A DNA stretch of 64,000 nucleotides from Lysinibacillus irui (GCF_028877475.1 NZ_CP113527.1:2969501-3033500), one strand, 5' to 3'. Shown: positions 18,244-27,568, counted from the first letter of the stretch. Notes: generated by a model from the sequence alone, not told the origin. Numbers and translations: made by a program.

Positions 18244-18286
18244 AAAAAAGTCAGCTACACAGAAAAACTGTGTAAACTGACTTTTT
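18244..18286 (-). terminator. Terminator of oatA-like gene
   Basis: AAAAAAGTCAG..ACACAG stem with CTGTGT..CTGACTTTTT, just before the stop codon of the minus-strand acyltransferase at 18289. It is near-symmetrical. Confidence 0.8.
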
Positions 18287-18288
18287 CA

Positions 18289-20184
18289 TTAGTTTTGCTT
18301 TTGTAGGGATTGTTGAATCAGGTTTGTTAAAACTTCTACCCCTTTTTTCTCTAAATGAACGCCATCTGGGGCAAAGTATTCTGGATGATTGAGTGCTGCT
18401 GCATGCCAGTCAATTAGTGTAATATGCTCATGCTCCTGTGCTTTTTGGAGTAAAGCTTCATTCACTTTAGCCTCCCATGAACGAGGCACCCGTGTATTTA
18501 CTAAATAAATATCCGCATTCGAAAATGCGTTAAGGAGTGTGTCCATTTGGTCATTCGTAAAATAACCATTCGTCCCTAACTGAAGAATCACTGCATTATT
18601 AGGTTGATTAAAACTTGCATAATTTGGTGCTAGTTTAACAGCTTGTGAAACTTGGCGACCTATTTTTCCATCGATCGTAATAGTTGGGTAAATAGTATGT
18701 AAGGTCGGTGCAATATCAATCATAAGCGAATCACCAATTGCTAATATGCCACTATAAAATTCTTTCTTTTCAGGCACTGCATGGACGTCATTTTCATCTT
18801 GCTTTGGCGTTTCTGTTTGCTGAACATCCTCGACTTCCTTTTCCTTACTAGTGGTAGCTTCGTCTGTCTCTGGTTGTTTGTCATGCTCATTTAGATTGGC
18901 TGTAGGTTCATCTCCATTAATTTTAATGGTTGTTGGATAGGAACTAGATGTGCTTTCCTGCCCTTCCCCTACAACGCCCGTCATTCCTGTAAAAAATACA
19001 AGAAGGAAAAGTGGTACCATGACGGTTGAAATTTTTCGTGATAGTGAAATACTTTCCCATTTATTTTTATTAAAGACAAGGTATTTTCGATAATAGTCTT
19101 TGAACCCCTCTTTACGAATAGGCATCTCAATGAAGCGATACGATAACTCTGCAATCATAATGATGAGGACAATCTGCCATGCAACTCGCCAATAGGAGGG
19201 ATTACCGATTTCATGAATAGGTGTCCCCAACACCATAACAGGATAATGCCATAGATAAATCCCGTAGGATCGAGATCCAATCCAACAAAGTGGCTTCCAG
19301 GCTAGTATTTTTCCTAAAATACTCACTGGGTGACAAACACATGCAATTAATATCGCCGCATTCAAGCAAAATAAGAACATTCCCCCTCTATAAAGAAAGG
19401 ATTGATATTCATCCACATATACTATACTGACTAAAAAAATAGTAAGTGCAATAAAACTCATACTATTTAATTTCTTCACATGTTTTGTCGATAATTTTTG
19501 AGAAGATAGCCTTTTCATTGGCCAAACAAGGGCTAGCCAACAGCCAATTAATAACTCAAAGCAGCGAGTATCCGTTCCATAATAGACACGACTAGGATCA
19601 GCACCTGGCTGATAAAGGATCGCCATGACTAATGCTGAACAAATGGCCCCAAGAAAGACGACCTTTGCTAGCTGACTTTGTTTTTGGACAATATAAAGCC
19701 CAATCATTAAGAGCAACGGCCAAATTAGATAAAACTGTTCTTCAATGGCTAAGGACCATAAGTTTTTTAAAGGTGACGGAGATCCGAAACTATCAAAATA
19801 AGAAAGCTTATGAAAAATGAACCACCAATTACTTGAATAAAAAATAGAAGACAGTGCATCTCCTCTTAATGTATGGAGGAGCTCTTTATGAAAGAGCATT
19901 GTCCAAACAAATGATGAAACAATCATAACGTAGGCAGCTGGTAGTAATCGTCTAAACCGTCCGATCCAAAATTTTTTGAGGCTGACTGTTAATTGATTGC
20001 CCTTTAAAGGTAAAATGGTAGAGGTGATTAAATAGCCTGATAATACAAAAAAGATATCTACTCCTAAAAATCCCCCTCTAGCCCAACTGAAGTTAAAATG
20101 GTAAGCAATAACTGCTAATACAGCTAATGCTCGAATCCCGTCTAGTCCAGGAATATAACGATGATTTAATGACTTGCCTGACAT
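18289..20184 (-). CDS. oatA: OatA-type peptidoglycan/polysaccharide O-acetyltransferase
   Basis: 631 residues in two parts. The N-terminal acyltransferase-3 membrane domain (about residues 10-385, around ten hydrophobic helices) starts YIPGLDGIRALAVLAVIAYH and has FFVLSGYLIT. A low-complexity linker rich in E, T and K (about 395-450) leads to an extracellular SGNH domain: ILAIGDSLMID (block I serine), LQLGTNGYF and WHAAALNHPEYFAPDGVHL (block V Asp-His). OatA O-acetylates MurNAc and gives lysozyme resistance; family members may instead modify teichoic acid or exopolysaccharide. GAAGGAAGGAATAG precedes ATG 20184. Single-gene unit. Confidence 0.9.
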   Translation of the reverse strand: MSGKSLNHRYIPGLDGIRALAVLAVIAYHFNFSWARGGFLGVDIFFVLSGYLITSTILPLKGNQLTVSLKKFWIGRFRRLLPAAYVMIVSSFVWTMLFHKELLHTLRGDALSSIFYSSNWWFIFHKLSYFDSFGSPSPLKNLWSLAIEEQFYLIWPLLLMIGLYIVQKQSQLAKVVFLGAICSALVMAILYQPGADPSRVYYGTDTRCFELLIGCWLALVWPMKRLSSQKLSTKHVKKLNSMSFIALTIFLVSIVYVDEYQSFLYRGGMFLFCLNAAILIACVCHPVSILGKILAWKPLCWIGSRSYGIYLWHYPVMVLGTPIHEIGNPSYWRVAWQIVLIIMIAELSYRFIEMPIRKEGFKDYYRKYLVFNKNKWESISLSRKISTVMVPLFLLVFFTGMTGVVGEGQESTSSSYPTTIKINGDEPTANLNEHDKQPETDEATTSKEKEVEDVQQTETPKQDENDVHAVPEKKEFYSGILAIGDSLMIDIAPTLHTIYPTITIDGKIGRQVSQAVKLAPNYASFNQPNNAVILQLGTNGYFTNDQMDTLLNAFSNADIYLVNTRVPRSWEAKVNEALLQKAQEHEHITLIDWHAAALNHPEYFAPDGVHLEKKGVEVLTNLIQQSLQKQN

Positions 20185-20648
20185 ACTATTCCTTCCTTCA
20201 ATAATCTATCAAATTCTCCTCAGTATAATGGCCCTTAAAGAGTACTAAATCTTGATTGACGCATAGTTGCGCCCTTTAATGAATAATCATCCCCTCTCCA
20301 TCGTTCATTCATTTATGTTCACTATATGTTTGACGATTGAAAAACGATAAAAGTTTTAGAGAAAAATGAAACATTATTACACTTTTTTAATCTTTTAAAA
20401 TTCATATGTATGTATGCTATATTTTTAAAAATACATCCTCCAAAAATGGTAGATGTTTCAAAATCATATTTACCTTACTTGCATATGCTTTTCATTTACG
20501 TTTAATCATGCAATCGGAGTCAACTTGAAAATTATAAGACAAGAATGGAGCAATGAAAAGACAAATAATGAGATTTTTTTCTGGAAATTTTATTATAATA
20601 CAATAGTAAAAAAGTGAGTCTACAAGAGCCTCACTTTTTGCTGCCATT
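20185..20648. other. AT-rich intergenic region, 464 bp
   Basis: No credible gene; the longest minus-strand frame from an ATG is about 16 codons. It contains the leader of the oatA-like gene on the left and the spoIIP terminator (20608-20639) on the right. No regulatory motif stands out. Confidence 0.5.
20608..20639 (-). terminator. Terminator of spoIIP
   Basis: AAAAAAGTGAG / CTCACTTTTT arms 9 bp beyond the spoIIP stop codon on the minus strand. Confidence 0.8.
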
Positions 20649-21503
20649 TTATTTTTTTGAATCATTTACAAATGCTTTTGATATAGCCTTCCCAATTACA
20701 GCAATCGTACGATTGATCTCTTCTTCTGTATTGCCAATTCCACCTATCTCAATAATCATCATTTGCTTCGCTAAATCCTGATTGTAACGTCCATCGACAC
20801 CGTCACCGCTTTTGGAAATAACACCCTTAGAAATTTTAGGGACAATCGCGTTTAATGTGGAAGATAAACTTTCCGCATAGGCTGTATTCCAGCGGAAGTT
20901 GGCATGTTCAGCTCCAACAACGATTGCGATTTTCGCATAGTTTTCCCCGTTATACGAAATTGTTGTAAGATCATGTTTTAATGAGTCACGATGTAGATCC
21001 AGTATTAAATCATAATTATTTGTTTCTAAATGCTTACTTAAATAAGGTCTCATCACATTATAAGATTCGTGATATCCCTTACCTTCTGCTTGTAATTTCT
21101 TCATAATATCTACATCAAGAACATCTGTCTTCAAGCCATTTACATTAAAATGATTCACAATCTTATCTTTCAAGCTCATAATATTAACCGTTTCATGAGA
21201 AGTCGCTACCTTACCGCTCACTGCCTTTACCATTGGTTCATAGGCTTCATGGGAATGAGTAAATAACACTAACACTTTAAATGGGTCAGGTCCCGGATCC
21301 GGGGCTTGATCTGCTTCAGGTTCTTTCGTTTGTTCCAACACACTTTGTTCAGCTAAATTGGTAGCGGCAAACACGACCTGCTTATCTTCTGGTTGTTTAA
21401 TCGGAGTCGATGCTTGCTTGTTGAACGGAAGTTGCCCAGCAATGACAGGTAATACGAAAAAGAACAATAATATACCAAATGACCATTGTAGTTTTTTTAG
21501 CAA
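20649..21503 (-). CDS. spoIIP: Stage II sporulation protein P (SpoIIP), spore peptidoglycan hydrolase
   Basis: 284 residues with one N-terminal transmembrane helix (about 8-28) and the SpoIIP amidase/endopeptidase domain. Visible motifs are VLFTHSHEAYEP (first catalytic histidine), ILDLHRDS (second histidine), GYNGENYAKIAIVVG, and MIIEIGGIGNTEEEI (glutamate). SpoIIP, with SpoIID and SpoIIM, degrades septal peptidoglycan during engulfment. It is shorter than B. subtilis SpoIIP (about 400 aa), the difference being in the linker. Start: GTG 21509 is inside the AGGAGGGTG; TTG 21503 (MLKKLQWSFG) is better spaced. It lies downstream of gpr and was likely also read through from it. A CATACGAT-like -10 (sigma E type) is seen upstream. 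Confidence 0.93.
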   Translation of the reverse strand: MLKKLQWSFGILLFFFVLPVIAGQLPFNKQASTPIKQPEDKQVVFAATNLAEQSVLEQTKEPEADQAPDPGPDPFKVLVLFTHSHEAYEPMVKAVSGKVATSHETVNIMSLKDKIVNHFNVNGLKTDVLDVDIMKKLQAEGKGYHESYNVMRPYLSKHLETNNYDLILDLHRDSLKHDLTTISYNGENYAKIAIVVGAEHANFRWNTAYAESLSSTLNAIVPKISKGVISKSGDGVDGRYNQDLAKQMMIIEIGGIGNTEEEINRTIAVIGKAISKAFVNDSKK

Positions 21504-21617
21504 AGTCACACCCTCCTCCCCATATCGTATGGAGGGGGGGTATTTTTTAGAACGAAAAAATATTTCTTGTTTTCTGCATAAAAATCAGTGCTTCAGAAGA
21601 GCTCTCATTTTACTTTT

Positions 21618-22634
21618 TTATATTTCACTTGCCCAATTCATTAGCATAGAAGCCACTAATCTTGCATAGCGATCAATCCAATAGTCTGCTTCTTTAGGCG
21701 TTACCATCAATTGTGTATGGGAGCCTGCGAAGGTTTCTTCAAAAAGCTGTTGACGTTCCTCTTTCGTCCATGTCGCCCATTCACCGAAAATAGGTTGAAC
21801 TAACGTCATATCTAGGTCCTTACTGATGTCTGGTTGCCAAGAGGATAAAGAAAGCTTTGATGATGGTTTACTTCGTTCAGCCACTCGAGCAGCTATCGAA
21901 CGAAGCATTGTTTCTACTGCATCTGCAATTAAAACTGGTGCATCAACTACAGTCGGGATGCCAATTGCAGTTACTGGAATACCCAGCATCTCATAGGAGA
22001 TTTCCTGACGTTGATTCCCTACCCCTGATCCTGGATGTATACCTGTATTTGTTAGTTGAATGGTTTTACATAGTCGATTACTCGCTCTCGTAGCAAGTGC
22101 GTCCACGACAATGATTAATTTTGGTTGTAGACGTTCAGCAATGGCAGCCACGAACTCACCTGTTTCATAGCCTGTTTGTCCTGTTACACCAGGCGCATAC
22201 ATCACAAATTTTTCATCAATCACATCTAAACTATGCAGATGATCAATCAAATACGGACCAATCGCATCGGGTGTAATTGTGCGATTCCCCAAGCCGACAA
22301 TTAGAATTTTATCGTCTTCTTGCCAGGAAAGGGATTCATGCAATTTCTTAAAATTCACCAATAGCTCTTGTTCTAGTTGTGTAAATCCATCTTGATCTTC
22401 TAATGTTAGGGTCGGGACAGAAAGTGTAATATACTGTCCTTCTTTTTTACCAATTTGCTTTTCCCCTTCAGCATCTACAAGAACGTCTGTAATTTTCACT
22501 CGACCAGCATTCCGATCTACTATTTGAATGCCACTTGATTGTTCCAATTTTTCTTTTTGTTCTTTTGTCTGATGGACAACTACCTCTTCTGATTCATCGA
22601 TTAAATCTGTTCGTTGCCAATTAAAATTTTCCAT
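21618..22634 (-). CDS. gpr: GPR, spore SASP endopeptidase (germination protease)
   Basis: 338 residues. Pfam A25 features are ILIVGLGNRTITPDAIGP (the catalytic/acidic region), VMYAPGVTGQTGYETGEF and IIVVDALATR, then LTNTGIHPGSGVGNQR. GPR is made as a zymogen in the forespore and cleaves small acid-soluble spore proteins at germination; a short N-terminal pro-region is expected. The frame extends to 22664, but AGGTGAA fits ATG 22634. A sigma G-type promoter lies just upstream at 22653-22683. It is followed by spoIIP, matching B. subtilis order. Confidence 0.95.
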   Translation of the reverse strand: MENFNWQRTDLIDESEEVVVHQTKEQKEKLEQSSGIQIVDRNAGRVKITDVLVDAEGEKQIGKKEGQYITLSVPTLTLEDQDGFTQLEQELLVNFKKLHESLSWQEDDKILIVGLGNRTITPDAIGPYLIDHLHSLDVIDEKFVMYAPGVTGQTGYETGEFVAAIAERLQPKLIIVVDALATRASNRLCKTIQLTNTGIHPGSGVGNQRQEISYEMLGIPVTAIGIPTVVDAPVLIADAVETMLRSIAARVAERSKPSSKLSLSSWQPDISKDLDMTLVQPIFGEWATWTKEERQQLFEETFAGSHTQLMVTPKEADYWIDRYARLVASMLMNWASEI

Positions 22635-22652
22635 ACAGTTCACCTCAAGCTG

Positions 22653-22683
22653 TAGTTTGTTCAAACTGTCAAGTAAATATTCT
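22653..22683 (-). promoter_or_regulatory. Sigma G-type promoter of gpr
   Basis: On the minus strand AGAATA (-35) is followed after 18 nt by CAAACTA (-10), close to the sigma G consensus GAATA and CATAMTA. It ends about 19 bp before the gpr start. gpr is a known sigma G gene, so this is expected. Confidence 0.55.
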
Positions 22684-22738
22684 TTGCATTTATCTATTGC
22701 AATTTGGCCAAGCGTTTGTTAAAATGATTTTTGTTGTA

Positions 22739-22769
22739 TTGACACAAGAAATCAATGAGAAGATATCAT
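22739..22769 (+). promoter_or_regulatory. Sigma A-type promoter of rpsT
   Basis: A perfect TTGACA (22739-22744) is followed by 17 nt and GATATC (or 19 nt and TATCAT). It is 30 bp upstream of the rpsT start. The -10 is weak, so the exact spacing is uncertain. Confidence 0.5.
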
Positions 22770-22797
22770 CTCGTACCTAATTTAGGAGGTGAAATAT

Positions 22798-23046
22798 ATG
22801 CCAAACATTAAATCTGCGATTAAACGCGTAAAAGTTAACGAAAAAGCTAACATTGCTAATTCTCAAGCTAAATCTGCAATGCGTACTACAGTGAAAAAAG
22901 CTGAAAACGCTGTTGCTGCTAACGCTGAAAACACACAAGAACTTTTACAAGCAGCTTTCAAATCTTTAGACAAAGCAGCTTCAAAAGGACTTATCCACAA
23001 AAACGCGGCGGCTCGTAAAAAGTCTCGCCTTGCTAAAAAAGCGTAA
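22798..23046 (+). CDS. rpsT: 30S ribosomal protein bS20
   Basis: 82 residues, lysine- and alanine-rich. [20 protein letters not shown] is the bS20 N-terminus and ends with a basic [14 protein letters not shown] tail. It is a primary 16S rRNA-binding protein of the 30S body. The frame opens at GTG 22789, part of AGGAGGTG; ATG 22798 is the start. The sequence is complete. It is divergent from gpr, a conserved Bacillus arrangement, and ends with a terminator at 23053. Confidence 0.97.
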   Translation: MPNIKSAIKRVKVNEKANIANSQAKSAMRTTVKKAENAVAANAENTQELLQAAFKSLDKAASKGLIHKNAAARKKSRLAKKA

Positions 23047-23052
23047 TTGTTT

Positions 23053-23092
23053 AAAGGATCAGATACTCTATTAGGAGTAGCTGATCTTTTTA
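23053..23092 (+). terminator. Terminator of rpsT
   Basis: GATCAGatACTC / GAGTAgCTGATC stem with TTTT downstream. An IS200-type relic begins shortly after, so the insertion did not break the terminator. Confidence 0.8.
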
Positions 23093-23139
23093 ATTTTGAT
23101 AGATAATCAGAACCACCAGTCTAACTGGTGGTTTGCTCT

Positions 23140-23230
23140 ACGCGTGAAACGCTGGGGTACTGGCCCATGTCTAAAGACACACTGAAAGGTCTGCCAACCG
23201 CACTCCGTTTTCACGCTACCACTAAAGTGG
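23140..23230 (-). other. Structured right-end region of the IS200 relic
   Basis: Nested inverted repeats: GCGTGAAA near 23142 with TTTCACGC near 23207-23214; an inner GTCTAAAGAC at about 23174; ACCAC/GTGGT at 23217-23230. It has no coding frame. It could be a leftover of an omega-RNA-like TnpB guide scaffold, or just transposase-recognised end structure. See findings. Confidence 0.4.
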
Positions 23231-23232
23231 TT

Positions 23233-23672
23233 TTATTTTCGCTTTTTTGCTTGTATTTCTTCTCCTGTAAATGGATCAATGAATTCTTTCATAGTCATTT
23301 GATCCTCAAGAATATCCTCTTGCAATTGATTTTTTATATATTCCTGTATGATTTTTCTGTTTCGACCTACTGTACATATTTGTATTTCAGGTTCGCATGC
23401 CGATCGAATATCATTAAACTACTCTTCCCTTTCAAATAACCTACAAACGATGAAACACTTATTTTTGGTGGAATACTCACCAACATATGAATATGATCAG
23501 GACAGGCTGTAGCTTCAATGATTTCTACTCCTTTTCTTTCACATAACTGGCGAAGAATTCTACCTATATCTGCTTTGATTTTTCCATAAATAATCTGCCT
23601 TCTATATTTTGGCGCAAAGACGATGTGATACTTACAATTCCATGTCGTGTGTGCTAAACTTTTATTATCCAT
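23233..23672 (-). pseudogene. IS200-family transposase TnpA, inactivated by an internal deletion
   Basis: The first 101 codons read TnpA well: TTWNCKYHIVFAPKYRRQ, then ATACPDHIHMLVSIPPK with the HUH histidines (HIH) and KGKSSLMIFDRH. The frame ends at a TAG after KYKYVQ. In the next frame the C-terminal part follows directly (TVGRNRKIIQEY then a FIDPFTGEEIQAKKRK-type tail, stop at 23233). The normal segment between KYKY and TVG, about 12-15 residues, is missing and the frame is changed, so it is a deletion plus frameshift. The transposase should be inactive unless programmed frameshifting rescues it, which I consider unlikely. Confidence 0.75.
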
Positions 23673-23802
23673 TTGGAGCCCCTTTCGTACGAAGTCGGTT
23701 GACCAGACCTGATTTCATTGTACGGCTGGGGTTTTTTTCTTGTCCATAGCTAGAAGCCCTTTGGAACCCCTCGCATAGCAAGGGGTTTTCAAAAGATACA
23801 AT

Positions 23803-23834
23803 AAAAAAAGCTGTCGCAATATTGGACAGCTTTC
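23803..23834 (-). terminator. Terminator of holA
   Basis: AAGCTGTC / GACAGCTT stem preceded (minus strand: followed) by a run of T, 5 bp past the holA stop. Confidence 0.8.
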
Positions 23835-23838
23835 TGTG

Positions 23839-24852
23839 TTAAAGTTGACGTAATAAGAAAAGCTCTAAAAAGCGTTCTCGGTTACCGCTTGTCGATTTCA
23901 GTTGTAAATCAACCTCTGCTAACTGATATAAGGCTCTTAACAAACTTTCTTCTGACGGTCGATTCCGCTGCTCAACCATTAATTTGACACGATACGGATG
24001 TATTTTTAAATTTTTAGCAATTTGTTGCGGATGATATCCTTTCTTCAACAAATAAAAAACATTCGACATTGTACGAACATTGGATGCGAGTAACCCAACT
24101 AACATAATAGGTTCTTGTTTTTGTCGTAATAAATCATGATAGATAGACAAGGCTCCGACAGAATCATTCGCCAAATAAGCATTGAGCATTTTAAAAGCAT
24201 CTTGCTCCAATGTTTTGGCCACTAAATCCTCCACTAAAGTAGATGTAATTTCACCACCCTCACCTAAATAAAGGGTTAGCTTATCAATTTCCATTTGTAA
24301 TTGTAGCATGTTCGCTCCAACCATCATCGTCATAAGCAGTTCAATTGCATCTTGTGTAATGCTATTGCCCTGTGCTTTCACAATGCCTTGAATCCACACC
24401 GCTAAGTCCTGTTCCTTTGGTGTTTCTGCTTGCACAAGTAACGCATGCTCTTTCATCATTTTGGTTACTTTTTTACGTTCATCTAATTTTTCATATGGGG
24501 CAATAAATACAGTTACTGAAAAATCGGATGGATTCGATAACCACGTTTCTAAACGCTTCACATCATGATCGATTTTTTCCTTCCCTTTTTCGGTTGCCTT
24601 TAAAAAAGAGGCATTTTTAGCAATAATCAATTTTCGTTCTGAGAAGAAAGGAATTGTATCTGCTTCATCCATGACAGCATCTACTGGCATTTCATCCAAA
24701 TCAAATGTTGTCATTTCTAGCTCTTCTTCTGGGCCCATCGCTTTTTTTAAACGCTTGATGGTCTCATCTATAAAATAGCTTTCTTCACCAACAAGTAAAT
24801 ATACTGGTGCCAGCTCACCTTTTTTTATTGTATTCCAAACCGTTGAAATCAT
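23839..24852 (-). CDS. holA: DNA polymerase III delta subunit (HolA/YqeN)
   Basis: 337 residues. It starts MISTVWNTIKKGELAPVYLL and has EESYFIDE near the N-terminus, the clamp-loader delta signature, then FFSERKLIIAKN and a C-terminal collar domain with PIMLVGLLASNVRTM and LKSTSGNRERFLELFLL. HolA opens the beta sliding clamp within the clamp-loader complex. The frame extends to 24873, but GGAGGGG precedes ATG 24852. The neighbourhood (rpsT, holA, yqzM, comEC) is the same as in B. subtilis. Confidence 0.95.
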   Translation of the reverse strand: MISTVWNTIKKGELAPVYLLVGEESYFIDETIKRLKKAMGPEEELEMTTFDLDEMPVDAVMDEADTIPFFSERKLIIAKNASFLKATEKGKEKIDHDVKRLETWLSNPSDFSVTVFIAPYEKLDERKKVTKMMKEHALLVQAETPKEQDLAVWIQGIVKAQGNSITQDAIELLMTMMVGANMLQLQMEIDKLTLYLGEGGEITSTLVEDLVAKTLEQDAFKMLNAYLANDSVGALSIYHDLLRQKQEPIMLVGLLASNVRTMSNVFYLLKKGYHPQQIAKNLKIHPYRVKLMVEQRNRPSEESLLRALYQLAEVDLQLKSTSGNRERFLELFLLRQL

Positions 24853-25086
24853 AATTTCCCCTCCATCTAGCAATACTATTAGTATACATGATTTTTTATT
24901 GATATAGCAGAAGACACAATAGCTCTTTCGTGAAAGATGAATGAGTTTTACTTTCTACCCTTTAAAGGCTATTTGTGTCTTTGACTAAATTGTGTCGATT
25001 CCTTGCCAGACGGGGAATTCTCCTTTTCAATATAGCTTTTATGCACATGTTGTCTTATAATAAATAACAGAATTGGAGGGATAACA

Positions 25087-25224
25087 ATGAATCCATTTGA
25101 AGGAAAAAACATACAATGTCGACGTAACGATGCCATCGATTCTGGTGTTGGTTTCGGTGTATCATTTGGCGTTTTCACAATTATGTTTATTATTGCAACT
25201 ATAGTAGAATTTGTATCACAGTAA
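25087..25224 (+). CDS. yqzM: YqzM family small membrane protein, 45 aa
   Basis: Reads MNPFEGKNIQCRRNDAIDSG followed by a hydrophobic helix (VGFGVSFGVFTIMFIIATIV). The RNDAIDSGVGF core matches Bacillus YqzM, a conserved small membrane protein of unknown function that lies between comEC and holA. GGAGGG lies 6 nt before the ATG. It is convergent with comEC and divergent from holA, as in B. subtilis. Confidence 0.88.
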   Translation: MNPFEGKNIQCRRNDAIDSGVGFGVSFGVFTIMFIIATIVEFVSQ

Positions 25225-25239
25225 TTGGACTTATGCACA

Positions 25240-25272
25240 GAAAAGGGCTTTGTCATTGGACAAGGCCTTTTT
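25240..25272. terminator. Bidirectional terminator between yqzM and comEC
   Basis: AAAAGGGCTTTGTC / GACAAGGCCTTTTT arms with a 4-nt loop. It overlaps the last codons of comEC (stop at 25253) and lies 17 bp past yqzM. Confidence 0.75.
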
Positions 25273-27568
25273 CAATTTTTGACACTGACCATGTAGTATT
25301 GCCACGAATACGAATTTCAATTGTTCCATCTACTCCTGTTGTAAAAGTCGCCAAATTCCGACTTGTAAAACGTTGGACCACTTCTTCATGTGGATGTCCA
25401 TAGCGATTCTGGAGACCTGCACTGAAAATCGTTAATTGCGGTTGGAGTAACTCGACAAATGATTCTATACTTGATGTTTTACTACCATGGTGACCTGCCT
25501 TAAGTAGTGTTAGATTGGCTATTAGATGCCCGTAACGCTTAATTAGCTGTTGTTCACCATATTGCTCCAAATCGCCGGTAAAAAGCGCTGTAAACCCCCT
25601 CTGCTGCATGTATAAAACAAGTGAATCATCATTTCCTTCATAAAAGGTATCTTGAGGCCATAAATAATAAAAACCCACCTCTCTGATATGCCACGCTGTC
25701 CCCTGCATCTTTTCCTTGATGGGAACTTTGAATTTCTTTGCCTCCTTCAATAAATCTCTCATGACAGGCTGTTCCAATGAACCCGGCGTAACATGAATTT
25801 CCTTCATTTTAATCTCTTGTAAAACTTCCTCTGCCCCTTCTACATGATCTGCATCTGCATGTGTGGCAATAAAAATGTCGATAGCTCTTATACCCTTGCC
25901 TTTTAAAAACGGCACTACAACTTGCTTTCCCACCTCATAAGGTCTATCTGTTTTCTTCCATTGCTCTTTTTCAAATCGCAATACCCCTCCCGCGTCAATG
26001 ACATACACAGCTTTCCTAAATGGTAATTCAATCACGATACTGTCCCCTTGTCCAACGTTTAAAAACGTGATCTTTGTTTCGCTATACAATATGGGTGATA
26101 AATGAATCCAAAGGGCTGGTATGAAGAGGATGACAATTGCCTTCCCATATCGTCTTGTTTCTAAGTAATAAAAGCTCACTAGAACACTTAACATTGCTAC
26201 ACAACTAAGCCAAATAGTTGGTTTACCTGGTGACCATAATTGGAAAGGTAGCCCCTGCATGTAAAAAATCATATCGGTTAACAAATGACGTAATGGTTCG
26301 TAGACAATAAATAACATGTCTGCAAGTGGTAAGGGAAGATACGTTAGAACAAAGACCACTAGATTAAAGGGCAATATTACAAGGGAAAAGAGTGGAACAA
26401 ACATAATATTTACAATGAACGAGGATAGGGATAGTTCATAAAAATGATAAAGTAATAAAGGATAGACGAGCAGCTGGCACACGAGTGTAATGCAAAAAGA
26501 GCGAGCAAGCTCATTTTTTGTTTGTTTAAAAATGGTGCCGGAATAAACAAGACTTACGGCTGCTAGATAGGATAGTTGGAAGCCTATTTGAAAAATGACG
26601 CCAGGTTCAAGCAAGACAAAGCCTATAAAGCTAAAAGCTAATGCATCATCCATTGGTAGGTCCAACTTAATCATGCGCAGTATCATCATTAATTCGACCA
26701 CAGAAACCGCACGCCACACAGAAGGTGCGCCTCCTGCAATGACGCCATAAACGGGTAAGAGGATCAATAGAACAACCGTAGCCAATTCTTTGCGAACGCC
26801 TATTCTAAGTAATCCTTCAAAAAATAGCCAAGACATCAATGCTACATGTAAACCTGAAATTGCAAATAAATGCGTAATACCTAACTTTTGATAAGCACGC
26901 TGCAATTCATCATCCATTTGGTCCTTCTCCCCAATTAAAAGTGCTTGTGCCTCTACTACAAGGGATTTTGGAAAAGTACGTTCAATATGCTTTTCTATGC
27001 TGTATCTTCGTTCTGCAAGGAAGGTAACGAAGGAAGTTTGCTTTTCTACGTAACTCCAATTCGTGATTTCAACTATACCTATTGCTCCCTTACTCGTTAA
27101 ATAATCTGACATTGAAAATGCATAAGTATGAGCAGCAGGTGATGGCTCAACAAGTTCACCTTTTGCTAAATAGGTTACGCCTGTTAGGGACGTATTTTCA
27201 TATAGCTTTTTCTCTTGCTCAGAAGAAAATGTATAAACAACATAAAGTTTTTGGCCATCTGTGGTTGTTGCAAATCCTCGAAGTGTTTGACCGTTAATTT
27301 TATAGTCATTTGACCATGTTAATGGGAAGGTTGACGGTAAAGGGGAAGGTTCCGACAAATGATAGATTGAAAGGAAAAAATACGATAGTAACCCACAAGC
27401 CATTACAAGCGTTGCAAGAAAACGTGACTCATCTTTTATGATGAGCCACAGTGCTAAAAGAAGTATTAACATGAGTAGCCAAGCCGACTTGTGTGCCGCA
27501 AGAGCAGCTACAAGTACAGCAAGTGCTATATGGATCCATTTATGCTTTAAAGCTTGATGCCAAATAAT
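25253..27568 (-). CDS. comEC: DNA uptake channel protein ComEC (probable ATT start)
   Basis: Competence protein that forms the inner-membrane DNA channel. The competence domain (multiple helices, LLIGEKDQMDDELQRAYQKL, then GITHLFAISGLHVALMSW) and the C-terminal metallo-beta-lactamase-like domain (NVGQGDSIVIE, ATHADADHVEGA, LKAGHHGS) are both present. The first ATG is at 27472, giving 739 aa, but upstream codons in the same frame (WHQALKHKWIHIALAVLVAA) continue a first membrane helix back to TGA 27586. No ATG/GTG/TTG exists there; ATT 27568 follows AAGGTGAG at good spacing and gives 771 aa, close to the family's usual about 775. It overlaps comEB by 22 bp. Confidence 0.9.
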   Translation of the reverse strand: MIWHQALKHKWIHIALAVLVAALAAHKSAWLLMLILLLALWLIIKDESRFLATLVMACGLLSYFFLSIYHLSEPSPLPSTFPLTWSNDYKINGQTLRGFATTTDGQKLYVVYTFSSEQEKKLYENTSLTGVTYLAKGELVEPSPAAHTYAFSMSDYLTSKGAIGIVEITNWSYVEKQTSFVTFLAERRYSIEKHIERTFPKSLVVEAQALLIGEKDQMDDELQRAYQKLGITHLFAISGLHVALMSWLFFEGLLRIGVRKELATVVLLILLPVYGVIAGGAPSVWRAVSVVELMMILRMIKLDLPMDDALAFSFIGFVLLEPGVIFQIGFQLSYLAAVSLVYSGTIFKQTKNELARSFCITLVCQLLVYPLLLYHFYELSLSSFIVNIMFVPLFSLVILPFNLVVFVLTYLPLPLADMLFIVYEPLRHLLTDMIFYMQGLPFQLWSPGKPTIWLSCVAMLSVLVSFYYLETRRYGKAIVILFIPALWIHLSPILYSETKITFLNVGQGDSIVIELPFRKAVYVIDAGGVLRFEKEQWKKTDRPYEVGKQVVVPFLKGKGIRAIDIFIATHADADHVEGAEEVLQEIKMKEIHVTPGSLEQPVMRDLLKEAKKFKVPIKEKMQGTAWHIREVGFYYLWPQDTFYEGNDDSLVLYMQQRGFTALFTGDLEQYGEQQLIKRYGHLIANLTLLKAGHHGSKTSSIESFVELLQPQLTIFSAGLQNRYGHPHEEVVQRFTSRNLATFTTGVDGTIEIRIRGNTTWSVSKIEKGLVQ

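Larger units (their letters stand above)
23105..23795 (-). mobile_element. IS200/IS605-type insertion sequence relic
   Basis: The element is read on the minus strand. Its left-end hairpin AACCCCT / AGGGGTT lies at 23765-23787, then a defective tnpA (23672 to 23233), a structured stretch (23140-23230) and a right-end hairpin AACCACCAG / CTGGTGGTT at 23111-23132. IS200 elements lack terminal inverted repeats and use such subterminal hairpins. Boundaries are estimated; no target duplication is expected in this family. It inserted between rpsT and holA. Confidence 0.65.

Noticed and set aside
24969..25256. 95-codon minus-strand frame across yqzM
   Set aside because: A shadow of yqzM, which has the ribosome binding site and a recognisable family.
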